Shown piece by piece: positions 37,791 to 49,440 of a DNA stretch of 64,000 nt. The number at the start of each line of letters is the position of its first letter. Positions within the stretch are counted from its first letter, which is position 1. The notes under the pieces are model-generated. The model saw nothing but the letters and a program-made list of their open reading frames with translations. It ran no database searches and was not told where the DNA came from. Origin of the DNA: Pithys albifrons albifrons (Eukaryota; Chordata; Aves; Passeriformes; Thamnophilidae); assembly GCF_047495875.1 (NCBI RefSeq), contig NC_092486.1, positions 2,060,979 through 2,124,978 on the forward strand, written 5' to 3'. The position numbers and the translations under genes were made by a program.

Positions 37791-38534
37791 CATTTTTCAC
37801 TGTTTCTCGCCATTTTTCAGGGGTTGGATTAGATGATGACCCTTCCAACCCTCACTGTTCTGGCATTCTGGGATTAGAATCCCTTCTCCTTCCCATAAAC
37901 CCACAGGGAAAGCATCAGGCTCTCAGCAACTGCTGTGCCCATTGTTCCAGCTTTGCCCACTCTGATGTACAGAACAATCAGTGCTGAGTGAGAAAATGAA
38001 ATTCTGACTGCAGATTTTTTCCCCCTGGGATTCTTTCCTGCTCTCTGGGAGGTGACAACACAGCAGGACATTAATATTGACACAGAAGTGCAAAGGGGTT
38101 GGGGTTTGGGAGGTTTCCTGCAGTGCTGCCCCGGATTCTGTCCCTTTTCAGGCTAAAAGATGCAGGAAACACACACACCAACTTCTCATGAGCTTTGCTG
38201 TGTCATTCCCCAACTTCCCAACATCCCAGCAGATAAATCAGATTTAATGTGCCAGAGGACAGATGGGTGATATGGGGAGCCAGACACGGTCCTGCAGGTG
38301 AGAAACTTCAGGCAGACCTAAATGTCTGCTCAGCACCTGCTAAAAACAGATGGCTCCTGTCAAATGCTGGCCAAGGCTCTGCCAAAGGGTGGCACAGCCA
38401 GGAGCTGTGTCTGTGCCCTGGCATCAAAACTGGGCAGGGAGCTCTGGCCCCTCGTGTTTGATTTGTCCCCTCCAGCCTTTACCCCAAATAATTCATTGGC
38501 TCTGGATCAAAGCCCTGCATGGAAGTGTGGGATT
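37791..38534. other. Tail of the split tandem unit, then unique sequence
   Basis: To about 37910 this is the rest of the third ~370-bp unit (TAGATGATGACCCTTCC, CCCTTCTCCTTCCC). The remainder is unique, with nothing recognised. Confidence 0.6.
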
Positions 38535-41275
38535 GGTAAATTCTGGATACAAAACCACCCCATGGCAAATTCTGGATGTAAAACCACCCCATGGTAAATT
38601 CTGGATGTAAAACCACCCCATGGCAAATTCTGGACACAATTCCTTCCCCCCCCCATGGTAAATTCTGGATGTAAAAGCCCCCCATGGCAAATTCTGGATG
38701 TAAAACCCTCCCATGGTAAATTCTGGATACAAACCCACCCCATGGTAAATTCTGGATACAAACCCACCCCATGGGAAATTCTGGATGTAAAACCTCCCCA
38801 TGGTAAATTCTGGATGTAAACCCCCCCCCCCCCCCCGGGAAATTCTGGATGTAAAACTACTCCATGGTAAATTCTGGATGTAAAACCACCCCCATGGTAA
38901 AGTCTGGATGTAACCACCCCCCCATGGGAAATTCTGGATGTAAAACCATCCCATGATAAATTCTGGATACAAAACCACCCCATGGTTAATTCTGGATGTA
39001 ACCCCCCCCTTGGTAAATTATGGATGTAAAACCCCCCCATGGTAAAGTCTGGATACAAACACAACACCCCCACCCCCACCCCCACCCCCATCCATGGCAA
39101 ATTCTGGATGTAAACCCCCCCCTCCATGGTGAATTCTGGATACAACCCCCCCATGGGAAATTCTGGATGTAAACCCACCCCATGGTGAATTCTGGATACA
39201 AACCCACTCCATGGTAAATTCTGGATGCAAACCCACCCCATGGTAAACTTTGGATATAAAACCACCCCATGGCAAAATCTGGATGTAAAACCACCCCTGG
39301 TAAATTCTGGATGTAAACCCCCTCCATGGTAAATTCTGGATATAAAACTTCCCCATGGTAAATTCTGGATGCAAACTCACCCCATGGTAAATTCTGGATG
39401 TAAAACCACCCCATGGGAAATTCTGGATACAAACCAACACCATGGGAAATTCTGGATGTAAAACCCTCCCATGGTAAATTCTGGATGTAAAACCCCCCAT
39501 GGTAAATTCTGGACACAAACCCACCCCATGGTGAATTCTGGGTGCAAACCCACCCATGGTGAATTCTGGATGTAAAACCACCCCATGGGAAATTCTGGAC
39601 ACAATTCCTTCCTCCCCCATGGTAAATTCTGGATGTAAACCCCCCCCATGGTGAATTCTGGATACAAACCCACTCCGTGGGAAATTCTGGATGTAAAACC
39701 CCCCCATGGGAAATTCTGGTTATAGAACCATCCCATGATAAATTCTGGATACAAAACCACCCCATCGTTAATTCTGGATGTAAAACCCCCCATGGTAAAT
39801 TCTGGATACAAACCCACTCCATGGTAAATTCTTGATGCAAACCCACCCCTGGTAAATTCTGGATGTAACCACCCCCCCCGGTAAATTCTGGATGTAAAAC
39901 CACCCCATGGGAAATTCTGGATACAACCCCCCCCCATGGGAAATTCTGTATGTAAACCCCCCCCCATGGTAAATTCTGGATGTAACCCCCCCCCCCCCCC
40001 ATGGTAAATTCTGGACACAATTCCTTCCCCCCCCCATGGCAAATTCTGGATACAAAACCACCCCATGGGAAATTCTGGATACAAACCCACCCCATGGGAA
40101 ATTCTGGATGTAAAAGCCCCCCATGGTAAATTCTGGATGTAAAACCACCCCATGGGAAATTCTGGATATAAACCCACCCCATGGTGAATTCTGGGTGCAA
40201 ACCCCTCCATGGTAAATTCTGGATGTAAAACCCCCCCATGGTGAATTCTGGATACAAACCCACCCCATGGTGAATTCTGGATGTAAACCCACCCCATGGT
40301 AAATTTTGGATATAAAACCACCCCATGGCAAAATCTGGATGTAAAACCACCCCTGGTAAATTCTGGATGTAAAACCCCTCCATGGTAAATTCTGGATATA
40401 AAACTTCCCCATGGTAAATTCTGGATGCAAACTCACCCCATGGTAAATTCTGGATGTAAAACCACCCCATGGGAAGTTCTGGATACAAAACCACCCCATG
40501 GGAAATAGTGGATACAAACCAACCCCATGGTGAATTCTGGATACAAACCCACCCCATGGGAAATTCTGGATACAAACCCCCCCATGGGAAATTCTGGTTG
40601 TAAAACCACCCCATGGCTAATTCTGGATACAAAACCACCCCATGGTAAATTCTGGATGTAAAACCACCCCATGGGAAATAGTGGATACAAACCAACCCCA
40701 TGGTGAATTCTGGACACAAACCCACCCCATGGTGAATTTTGGATGTAAACCCCCCCCCCCCCGGTAAATTCTGGATACAAACCCACCCCCCATGGTAAAT
40801 TCTGGATACAAACCCACCCCATGGTAAATTCTGGATACAAACCCACCCCATGGGAAATTCTGGATATAAAACCACCCCCCATGGTAAATTCTGGATACAA
40901 ACCAACCCCATGGTGAATTCTGGACACAAACCCACCCCATGGTGAATTCTGGATGTAAAACTTCCCCATGGTATATTCTGGATATAAAACCTCCCCATGG
41001 TAAATTCTGGATACAAACCCACCCCATGGGAAATTCTGGATACAAACCCACTCCATGGTAAATTCTTGATGCAAACCCACCCCTGGTAAATTCTGGATGT
41101 AAAACCACCCCATGGCAAAATCTGGATGCAAACCCCCCCCTGGTAAATTCTGGATGTAAAACCCCTCCATGGTAAATTCTGGATACAACCCCACCCACCC
41201 CCCCATGTAAACCCCCCCCATGGTAAATTCTGGATACAACCCCCCCCCATGGTAAATTCTGGATACAACCCCCCC
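38535..41275. repeat. 2.7-kb 29-bp minisatellite
   Basis: About 95 copies of a 29-bp unit contain AAATTCTGGATGTAAAACC followed by ACCCCATGGT, with variants GATACAAACCC and C-runs of 6-13. A (CCCCCA)n patch lies near 39064-39090. The minus strand has no stop in any register of the unit, so it shows very long open frames (up to 879 codons with peptides like MGGFYIQNLPW); these are repeat artefacts. It lies in the exon 1A to 1B interval. Confidence 0.96.
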
Positions 41276-42059
41276 ACTGGGTGTGTGGAACAGCAGCTGT
41301 GCAGCTTGATGGCTTTGAGAGGGACAGAAGAAGCTGAGAGGACTTTGGCACTTGTGCCCATCACTGTTTGTTTCTCTCTGCTGGTTTTGGGGTCAGACAA
41401 ACTGCCCTGACCCACTGGAGGGACATGCAAGTCATCCCCCTGTAGGATTGTTTTGCAAGCAATGATTGTTGAAACAAGGCTAGAGAAATTGCAGGCATTG
41501 TAACAAATTAAACTCAGAACTGCATTTCCAGCTGTCTGGAACAGCTCCTTTGTTTTACACAACAGTTCCATTAATGTTCCAGAGTCTGTGATTATTTGAG
41601 CTCTCAACAACATCCTGTTATTCATTATTTCTCTCCAGGAATGAACAACTATGATCCTGAGAGCTTTGAGGTTTCAGGAAAAAGTCCAGTCATGTCCCAA
41701 GCTTCATGACAGTGTTTTGCAAGCAAGTCCTCTCTTGTCAGCTCTAAAATAAAAACATTTTCCTACTCTCTGTTTATTCATTATTGTTACTTATTACAAG
41801 AGGCTTTGGTGGTTTAGACCAGCAGTTCACACACAGTGCTCTGCTCTCCCCAAAAGTCCATGAACTGTTGGTGAGGGATCCAAAAAAGGATGGAGAGATT
41901 CATGGGGGAACCACCTGAGGATGGCAAAGGAAGAAATTTGGGATCCCAGAGTTTGTGTTTGTCTTGAAGTGTCTCAGCACCTCCTCAGGCTCTCGAGGAA
42001 AACCAGATTAAAGCCCCAGGCCTGTGATCCCTCTTGCAACCAAACCTTGTTTCTCTCTA
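41276..42059. other. Unique intron sequence
   Basis: The stretch is AT-moderate and unique. The part at 41440-41640 looks as if it could be conserved non-coding DNA. No exon is seen. Confidence 0.5.
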
Positions 42060-42972
42060 CAGACAGTCTTATAGGGAGTGTCCCTAAAAGTCCTTTAGAC
42101 ACTCCCTAAAGGACTGTCCCTGTCCCCAAAATGTGGTGAGCAAGACAGAAGGAATAACAATCACACCCATGGGAAATCTGGGAAACACTCAGAGAAATGA
42201 CCCAGCTCAAGAAAGGAATGGCCAAGGGTTCCCAAACCTGAGATGGATTCACCTCTGAGAGTCAGTTTGTTGCTTCCTTTGAGGAATCCCAAGGTTGGAT
42301 TTGACATCCTTGATGTGTTTCAGAGCTGAGGTCAGGCCTTGGAGCTCTAAGGGGGGCTCAGACTCTGAGCCAGAGGCTCCAGAACTTAAGACAGTCCCTA
42401 AAAGTCTGTCCCTGTCCCCAAAATGTGGAATCACATCCATGGGAAATCTGGGAAACACTCAGAGAAATGACCCAGCTCAAGAAAGAAATGGCCAAGGGTT
42501 CCCAAACCTGAGATGGATTCACCTCTGAGAGCCAGGCCAGGAGAACCAAGGCCAAGTGTTTGTTTCTTCCTTCGAGGATTCCCAGGTTTGGATGTGACAT
42601 CCTTGATGTGTTTCAGAGCTGAGGTCAGGCCTTGGAGCTCTAAGGGGGGCTCAGACTCTGAGCCAGAGGCTCCAGAACTTAAGACAGTCCCTAGAAGACT
42701 GTCCCTGTCCCCAAAATGTGGAATCACACCCATGGGAGATCTGGGAAACACTCAGAGAAATGACTCAGCCCAAGAAAGAAATGGCCAAGGGTTCCCAAAC
42801 CTCAGATGGATTCACCTCTGAGAGCCAGGCCAGGAGAACCAAGGCCAAGTGTTTGTTGTTTCCTTCGAGGATTCCCAGGTTTGGATGTGACATCCTTGAT
42901 GTGTTTCAGTGCTGAGGTCAGCCCTTGGAGCTGTAAGGAGGGCTCAGACTCTGAGCCAGAGGCTCCAGAACC
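42060..42972. repeat. ~270-293-bp tandem repeat, about three copies
   Basis: GCCAAGGGTTCCCAAACCTG recurs at 42221, 42491 and (as CTCAG) 42784. Each unit also has GTGACATCCTTGATGTGTTT and CAGACTCTGAGCCAGAGGCT. The first unit lacks the GCCAGGCCAGGAGAACC segment present in the later ones. Confidence 0.9.
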
Positions 42973-43230
42973 TGCCAGCAGCAGTGGGAACAGGAGAGAA
43001 GCCAATGTTTGGGTGGGAAGAACCCAAAGTCTGGGTGGGAAGGACCAAAGTTGAGGTGGGAAGGAGAAGCACAGTGGGTGGAAGCAGCAGAGTGGGTTCT
43101 CCTTTCAGCTGCAGGACCTGTTGAATGGGTCTCTCTGTCTGCAGAGCCTGAGCTGCTTCAGCTGAGCCTGAGCCCTCCTGGTGCCTCCAGAGAGGGTCTT
43201 AGCCCTGAATGAGGAGGCAGCACTTGATAA

Positions 43231-44592
43231 TGCCCCCAAACTGCCCCCAGAATGCCCCCAGAATGCCCACACAATGCCCCCCAGAATGCCCACACAATGC
43301 CCCCCAGAATGCCCACACAATGCCCACACAATGCCCACACAATGCCCCCAGAATGCCCACACAATGCCCACACAATGCCCACACAATGCCCACACAATGC
43401 CCCCAGAATGCCTCAGAATGCCCACACAATGCCCCCAGAATGCCCACACAATGCCCCCAGAATCCCCCAGAATGCCCCAGAATGCCCCCAGAATGCCCCA
43501 GAATGCCCACACAATGCCCACACAATGCCCCCAGAATGCCCCCAGAATGCCCACACAATGCCCCCAGAATCCCCCAGAATGCCCCAGAATGCCCCCAGAA
43601 TGCCCCAGAATGCCCACACAATGCCCACACAATGCCCCCCAGAATGCCCACACAATGCCCCCAGAATGCCCACACAATGCCCACACAATGCCCCCAGAAT
43701 GCCCCCAGAATGCCCCAGAATGCCCCCAGAATACCCACACAATGCCCCCAGAATGCCCCAGAATGCCCACACAATGCCCACACAATGCCCCCAGAATGCC
43801 CCAGAATGCCCCAGAATGCCCCCAGAATACCCACACAATGCCCCCAGAATGCCCCAGAATGCCCACACAATGCCCACACAATGCCCCCAGAATGCCCACA
43901 CAATGCCCTCAGAATGCCCACACAATGCCCCCACAATGCCCCCAGAATGCCCCAGAATGCCCTCAGAATGCCCACACAATGCCCCCAGAATGCCCCAGAA
44001 TGCCCACACAATGCCCACACAATGCCCACACAATGCCCACACAATGCCCCCAGAATGCCCACACAATGCCCCCACAATGCCCCCAGAATGCCCACACAAT
44101 GCCCACACAATGCCCCCAGAATGCCCCCAGAATGCCCACACAATGCCCACACAATGCCCCCAGAATGCCCTCAGAATGCCCACACAATGCCCCCAGAATG
44201 CCCACACAATGCCCCCAGAATACCCACACAATGCCCACACAATGCCCCCAGAATGCCCCAGAATGCCCCAGAATGCCCTCAGAATGCCCACACAATGCCC
44301 ACACAATGCCCACACAATGCCCCCAGAATGCCCACACAATGCCCACACAATGCCCACACAATGCCCACACAATGCCCCAGAATGCCCACACAATGCCCCC
44401 AGAATGCCCACACAATGCCCACACAATGCCCACACAATGCCCACACAATGCCCACACAATGCCCCAGAATGCCCCCAGAATACCCACACAATGCCCACAC
44501 AATGCCCACACAATGCCCACACAATGCCCACAGAATGCCCCCAGAATGCCCACACAATGCCCACACAATGCCCACACAATGCCCCCAGAATG
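43231..44592. repeat. 1.36-kb 11-12-bp minisatellite with two unit types
   Basis: About 115 units of two kinds, CCCACACAATGC and CCCCAGAATGCC (or the 11-bp CCCAGAATGCC), alternate in irregular order. A few units read CCTCAGAATG or AGAATACC. Long open frames on both strands follow from the unit and are not genes. Confidence 0.96.
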
Positions 44593-46496
44593 GCCTGCTC
44601 AGGACACCCCTTCTCTTGGCCTGCAGGACAATATATTGCTATTTAATGTGGAATAATTACACTCCCTTTTTTATCCTCTTGACAGTTAAGACCCCAGGAA
44701 AAAATGAGAACCAGCCTGTCCATCTTGCTTTGTTAATTATTTCAGTGGAGATTACACGAGATCCCTCTATAAGTGCCAGAGAGGATGAGACTCTTTTAAA
44801 CCCACAAAGCCAATTTTACCTGCTGGGAACTCAAGCTCTGGGTGCATCAGGTGGCAAAGCAGAGCCAAAACATTCCTGCAATGAAGTGCCATCCTCCCCA
44901 AAGACTGCACTGATGAGAAACAACTCACATGTTTTGTACCATCCCCTTATTTGATACCCTCAGGTAACATTTATACAATAATCCTTAAATATATTACCAA
45001 AAAACACACTTTAAAAAATGTTGTTGATGTTCTGTGTGGGTTCTGATTTTTCACAATGTTGCACTTAAAGTTTTTATTATCCTGGTACCACTTAATGAGA
45101 AAATAATGGACTTTTTCAGAATTAATATCCCTCCTGTTTGTACATGTGTCCTGCAGGACATCAAATTGTCCAAAATCAGTTCTCGAAGTGTCTTGAATTG
45201 CAGAACCTTTGACTCCCCAAAATGGAAACCCCCTTTATTCTTGAGATGCACCTTGATTAGTCCAACAAGACTAATTAATCATGGAAAGCCACTCCATTAG
45301 CAGGCACCCCAACATGGTCAAAGCAAACCTCAGGCATTTGGGGTGACAAACTTTGGTCTGGGATTGGAGGACTGGGCTTGGAGCAGCGAGGAGCACGTGC
45401 CCCTCCTGACTTAGGCAGGACTTGAGCAAAGCTGGGCCACAAGAGCAGCTCAGGTGTGTAACTGGGGCTGGATGGAGCCCTTGGCTTTCTGCAGCAGGGT
45501 CTGGTTTGGGCAGGGTGAGCCCCCATTTTATGTTTTTATACCTTCTAGTGATGCTTCATGTTTCTAAAAGCAGAGAACAAACCCATATTCTGAATTCCAG
45601 GCAGATTTCTGCCCTGGATATGCAATCCAGACCCATGTTAAAAAGCAGGAGGCACATCCTAGAAACAGATTCCAGCAGAAAGGGCTGCTCTAAACCCCCT
45701 GGAGAAGCTGCTGCCCAGAGCCAGGAGTGCCTCAGTTTGCTGGTGGTGCCTCTTTCATTCATTGCTGCTCTTGCAGCCTCTGCAGAGGAGGCAGCATTGT
45801 CAGAGGAGTGCACTGAGCATTGCATGGCTCAGCCCTCAATAAAGCTCGTTTGAATCTATTTACTGAGGAAACCAAGTGGGCCTGGGCAGCCAGACCTCTG
45901 GGCCCAGTGGGGTTTGAGTCAGGAAGAGGATGGGCTTTATTACACCCTGCCACATGCAGAGAGGGAGAAAATCCCTTCACGAGTCTTAAAAACCTGGGAG
46001 GAGTTCCGCGGGTTTTTAGGAGAACGCCACATCCCTGTGAAAGTCCCAGAGGCAAAAATTGCCACTGTAGCCAGAGGCCCTGCCTAAAATCGGTGTAAAT
46101 CCAGCTGCCAGGGGCACCCCTGCAGGAGGGCAGGAGTTTTCCCGGGAAGGATCCTGCAGGGATTTCAGCGGGGAGCTGCAGGCTCAGGGATGCTCTATCG
46201 CTAAACAATCGTCCGTTCGCTGCATTCGCTGCCTGGGTGGGGCATTTCCCGGAGGAATCGCCTAAAAACCAGGGAAGTGGCTGGCTGTGCCCAGCCAGGA
46301 GGGCGGGGAGGGAAAGGAAGGGTGTTGGTGGGCACGGGGGCTCCTTCCTCCCTCCCTCTGCCCTCCTCCCTCCCTCTCTCTGCCCTCCCTGCGCACACGC
46401 GGGCACCTGCAGGGAGCACATGGGCAGCTCTGCAGGGCTGGGCAGAGGGCTCTGCCGGGGGTGCTGCTTCCAGAGGAACACACAGAATGCCCGGGG
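44593..46496. other. DPYSL2: Unique intron sequence
   Basis: This is the 5' part of the intron after exon 1A, mostly unique. No transposon was recognised. The minus-strand frame of exon 1A stays open through part of it by chance. Confidence 0.5.
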
Positions 46497-46915
46497 CTGC
46501 AGGAGGCATAAAACTGGGTACGGAAGGATCCATGCCCCACACAGCCTGCCCCGGGGCTGCAGGTGGCATAAAACTGGGTATGGAAGGATCCATGCCCCAC
46601 ACAGCCTGCCCCATGGCATAAAACTGGGTATGGAAGGATCCATGCCCCACACAGCCTGCCCCATGGCATAAAACTGGGTATGGAAGGATCCATGCCCCAC
46701 ACAGCCTGCCCCATGGCATAAAACTGGGTATGGAAGGATCCATGCCCCACACAGCCTGCCCCGGGGCTGCAGGTGGCATAAAACTGGGTATAGAAGTATC
46801 CATGCCCAACACAGCCTGCCCTGTGGCATAAAAGCTGAGTTTGAAAGGATCCATGCCCGACACAGCCTGCCCCGTGGCATAAAACTGGGTATGGAAGGAT
46901 CCATGCCCTCTGCAG
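46497..46915. repeat. 50-62-bp minisatellite next to the exon 1A donor
   Basis: About eight copies contain GGCATAAAACTGGGTATGG, AAGGATCCATGCCC and CACACAGCCTGCCCCAT. Some units have an extra GGGGCTGCAGG. The array starts about 50 bp inside the intron. Confidence 0.93.
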
Positions 46916-46970
46916 CCCGTGGTGTGCTCGAGTTCACCTCACACACACACACAGATTTATGGGCACCCAC

Positions 46971-47321
46971 CTTGTCGTTCAGGTTCTGCAGCGCCTCCTT
47001 CCCCGTGGCACTCCTGATCTCCACCTTTCTCCCGAAATCAACAGATGGTTCCCCTCCCTTCCCGCTCTGCCGGGAATACACGGCCGGGGCATCCGGACCC
47101 AGGTGGGCAACATCCTTCTGCTTTGCCACCACTTTGTTGCATCCTCGGCCCACCGAGAGAGAGTCGAAGTCGATGGTCTTGTTCTCCAGGGAACCTTCCA
47201 CCGGGCAGAACATGCCACAGAATTTCTGCCGGGGCTTGGGGCTGCCCGAGCCCAGGTTTTTGAAGAAGGCTGGCACCTCTTCTTCCTCGCCCTGCCGCCC
47301 GTTCTGCTTCCTCTCGGCCAT
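46971..47321 (-). CDS. DPYSL2: DPYSL2 exon 1A, N-terminus of long isoform CRMP2A
   Basis: This is the first coding exon of the long isoform of CRMP2, a cytosolic neuronal protein that binds tubulin and controls axon growth and guidance. The start is the ATG at 47321 in a strong context (GCCATGG). The 117-residue peptide begins MAERKQ, has an acidic stretch (residues 12-15), the segment VPAFFKNLGSGSPKPRQKF (16-34), FCGMFCP (34-40), and ends LQNLNDK; this matches the CRMP2A-specific N-terminus as I know it. Ser27-Pro28 is present, the Cdk5/Pin1 site reported for CRMP2A. The exon ends AAG followed by donor GTGGGT (46965-46970), phase 0, so it joins exon 2 (AGT GAT...) in frame. The frame stays open into the intron for over 1 kb, but the donor and the family length argue for splicing here. 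A 50-bp minisatellite starts about 50 bp into the intron. Confidence 0.93.
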
Positions 47322-47875
47322 GGCTCGGGTGGGCTCCCTGCTGAGTGAGGGGAGACAACAACAGCGGTGACCAGGAGGGTCCTTCACACGCACACACGAG
47401 CACACACGAGGGGAGAGGAGGGGTGGGAGCAAAGGCGAGCGCTGGCTCTGGGTCCTAAAGCCACGGCAGCCTCAGCTGCGGAGGGCTGTGCCCCGCACGG
47501 CCCCTGCCCCCATGGGCACCGCCAGCCCGGCGCTCTCGGAGGCAGCGCAAAGTTGAGCAAAGGATGGGGCAGATCCTGCTGCAGTCGAGGGAGGAGGTTT
47601 CAAGTTCCCAGCATCCAGATGGGGAGGGAGGGAAAAGGAGATACAGAGAGAGAGAGAGAGGGGGGAAAAAAAAATAAAAAAATAATAGAAAAATGCTCAC
47701 TCTGCAGCAGAAACTGGGGACTGCTCCGGAAGTGATGCGAGCGGTGAATTGGCAAATGGACTCGATCAGGTTGGAGCAACAGCGCCCATCGCACCCACCC
47801 TCTCCCCCTCCCCTTCCCCGGCGTGCGGCTCCCGGTCCAGGGTGGGCAGCGGCGCCCGCTCCGTCCCCCCGGGCA

Positions 47876-47932
47876 AGGCAGGGCAGGGCAGGGCAGGGCA
47901 GGGCAGGGCAGGGCAGGGCAGGGCAGGGCAGA
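47876..47932. repeat. (GGCAG)n array
   Basis: Eleven or so perfect GGCAG units lie within the exon 1A promoter island, about 560-610 bp above the ATG. Confidence 0.95.
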
Positions 47933-48056
47933 GAGGGGCTCTCCCTCCTGCCTCCTCCCACCGCCCCAGCCCGCAGTGCTCGGCAATCCCATTGTTCCTC
48001 CCTTTTCCCGGCGCCGGAGGGCGGGAGCGGCGGGAGCGGCGGGGCAGCGGCTGCGG

Positions 48057-48069
48057 GGCTGACTCAGCC
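48057..48069. promoter_or_regulatory. AP-1/MARE-like palindrome GGCTGACTCAGCC
   Basis: The 13-bp dyad GGCTGACTCAGCC contains the AP-1 core TGACTCA with symmetric flanks, as in TRE-type MARE sites. It is about 740 bp upstream of the exon 1A ATG. Function is inferred. Confidence 0.4.
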
Positions 48070-48374
48070 CATGGGCATCGCCCGTGCGGACCATCCCGGG
48101 GGGAAAAGGGCTGATGGATGGCACTGCAGACGGGATGGCACAGAGGGACAGATGGCAGAGGGGTGTGGGAACGAGCCGGCAGCCGGCGCCTACCTCCGGG
48201 AGCGCAAATGAGGGACCTGGCGAGTGAATGGAGCCTCTGCAGTGCTAGGAGTGCCCCCCGAGTGCCCCCGCGGGGATCGGGGCACCCACTCAGGGCGGCT
48301 CCGGCCCAGGGCACTCTCCTGCAGGAGCGCACAGAGCAGCCCCGTGTGCCCCTGGCAGCGGTGGCAGTGACCCT

Positions 48375-48757
48375 GCACTGGGAGAGGGGACAGGGGGATG
48401 GAGAGGGACACGGGGCATGGAGAGGGACATGGGGGATGGAGAGGGGACAGGGGGATGGAGAGGGGACAGGGGGATGGAGAGGGGACATGGGGATGGAGAG
48501 GGGACAGGGGGATGGAGAAGGGACATGGAGATGGAGAGGGGACAGGGGGATGGAGAGGGGACATGGGGGATGGAGAAGGGACATGGGGATGGAGAGGGGA
48601 CATGGGGATGGAGAGGGGACAGGGGGATGGAGAGGGGACATGGGGATGGAGAGGGGACATGGGGATGGAGAGGGGACATGGGGGGTGGAGAGGGGACAGG
48701 GGGATGGAGAGGGGACATGGGGGATGGAGAGGGGACAGGGGGATGGAGAGGGGATGG
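48375..48757. repeat. ~19-20-bp G-rich minisatellite upstream of exon 1A
   Basis: About 19 copies of GGGATGGAGAGGGGACATG and GGGGACAGGGGGATGGAGA lie here. The plus strand is purine- and G-rich. Confidence 0.94.
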
Positions 48758-49440
48758 GAGACAATGGGGATATCGGGGGAGAGGGGTAGAGAGGAGAGAT
48801 GGGGGGAGATGGGGGGCGAAGGGAGATAGGGCAGAGGGAAGATGGAGCCGAAGGGAGATGGGGGACAAAGGGGAGATGGATGGAGAGAGGAAATGGGGGC
48901 CAAAGGGGGGATGAGGGAAGAAGCAGAGATGAGATGGGGGGCGAGAGGAATCGGAGCCCCCCGGCGGAGCCCGGCCCCGCCACCGGCGCTGTCCCTTCAG
49001 CACCAACTCCAAACCCGCCGCCCGCTCCTCCTGCCTGGCACCCTCCTTGGGAGTTTGTCCCCAGAGGAGCCGCTCCGGGCTGGGCAGGGCTGGGCACTCC
49101 CCAGGCAGGGGCTGTTTGGGCAGAGCCCCCCGTGCCCTGAGGCACCCTCGGGCTGGAGCACCAGAGCCATCCCCACCCCGGGGGCAGAGGGGCAGCACAC
49201 GGGGGGCTCGGCGTGCCCGGCCCCACCTGGCACCCGCTATTGACGGGCGAGCTGCGCCTGCAGCCTAATCCATATGGAATATTCGTGCAGGCGAAGCCCC
49301 ACGGCCAAGGCGGTTATTGCTCTGCATTATTCATTGATCTGCATCTTCGCACACGAATACATTAATTGTTAATTGAGACGCATCTGTGTCCAAATGGCCA
49401 CCGAACACCTTTGCAAGATCCAAAAATAACCCAAAGCCAC
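48758..49440. other. Unique upstream sequence
   Basis: GC-rich sequence continues to about 49260. Then an AT-rich, apparently unique block (49262-49440) contains CCATATGGAATATTCG and ACATTAATTGTTAATTGAG, a candidate conserved element. No gene was seen. Confidence 0.5.

Larger units (their letters stand above)
47322..48374 (-). promoter_or_regulatory. DPYSL2: CpG-rich promoter region of DPYSL2 exon 1A
   Basis: The kilobase upstream of the exon 1A ATG is GC/CpG-rich with GC-box-like runs. It contains a GA-rich tract at 47642-47662, a 5-bp GGCAG array and an AP-1/MARE-like palindrome. I cannot place the transcription start or a TATA box with confidence. Confidence 0.55.

Noticed and set aside
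38535..41275. CRISPR-like regular repeats
   Set aside because: Units are contiguous with no unique spacers, and the genome is vertebrate.
38986..41625. 879-codon minus-strand open frame
   Set aside because: It is produced by the 29-bp array, which has no stop in any register; the peptide cycles through the unit and has no family resemblance.
43209..44954. 581-codon open frame rich in Pro, His, Asn, Met
   Set aside because: It translates the 12-bp array and unique flank; similar open frames exist in other frames and on the other strand.
45759..46970. Extension of the exon 1A frame into the intron
   Set aside because: A good donor at 46965-46970 and the known CRMP2A junction place the exon end at 46971; the open frame is due to the 50-bp array.
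47322..47432. Possible upstream start extending CRMP2A by 37 residues
   Set aside because: The frame is open but the first codon at 47432 is TTG, not ATG; the ATG at 47321 has a strong context and matches the family.
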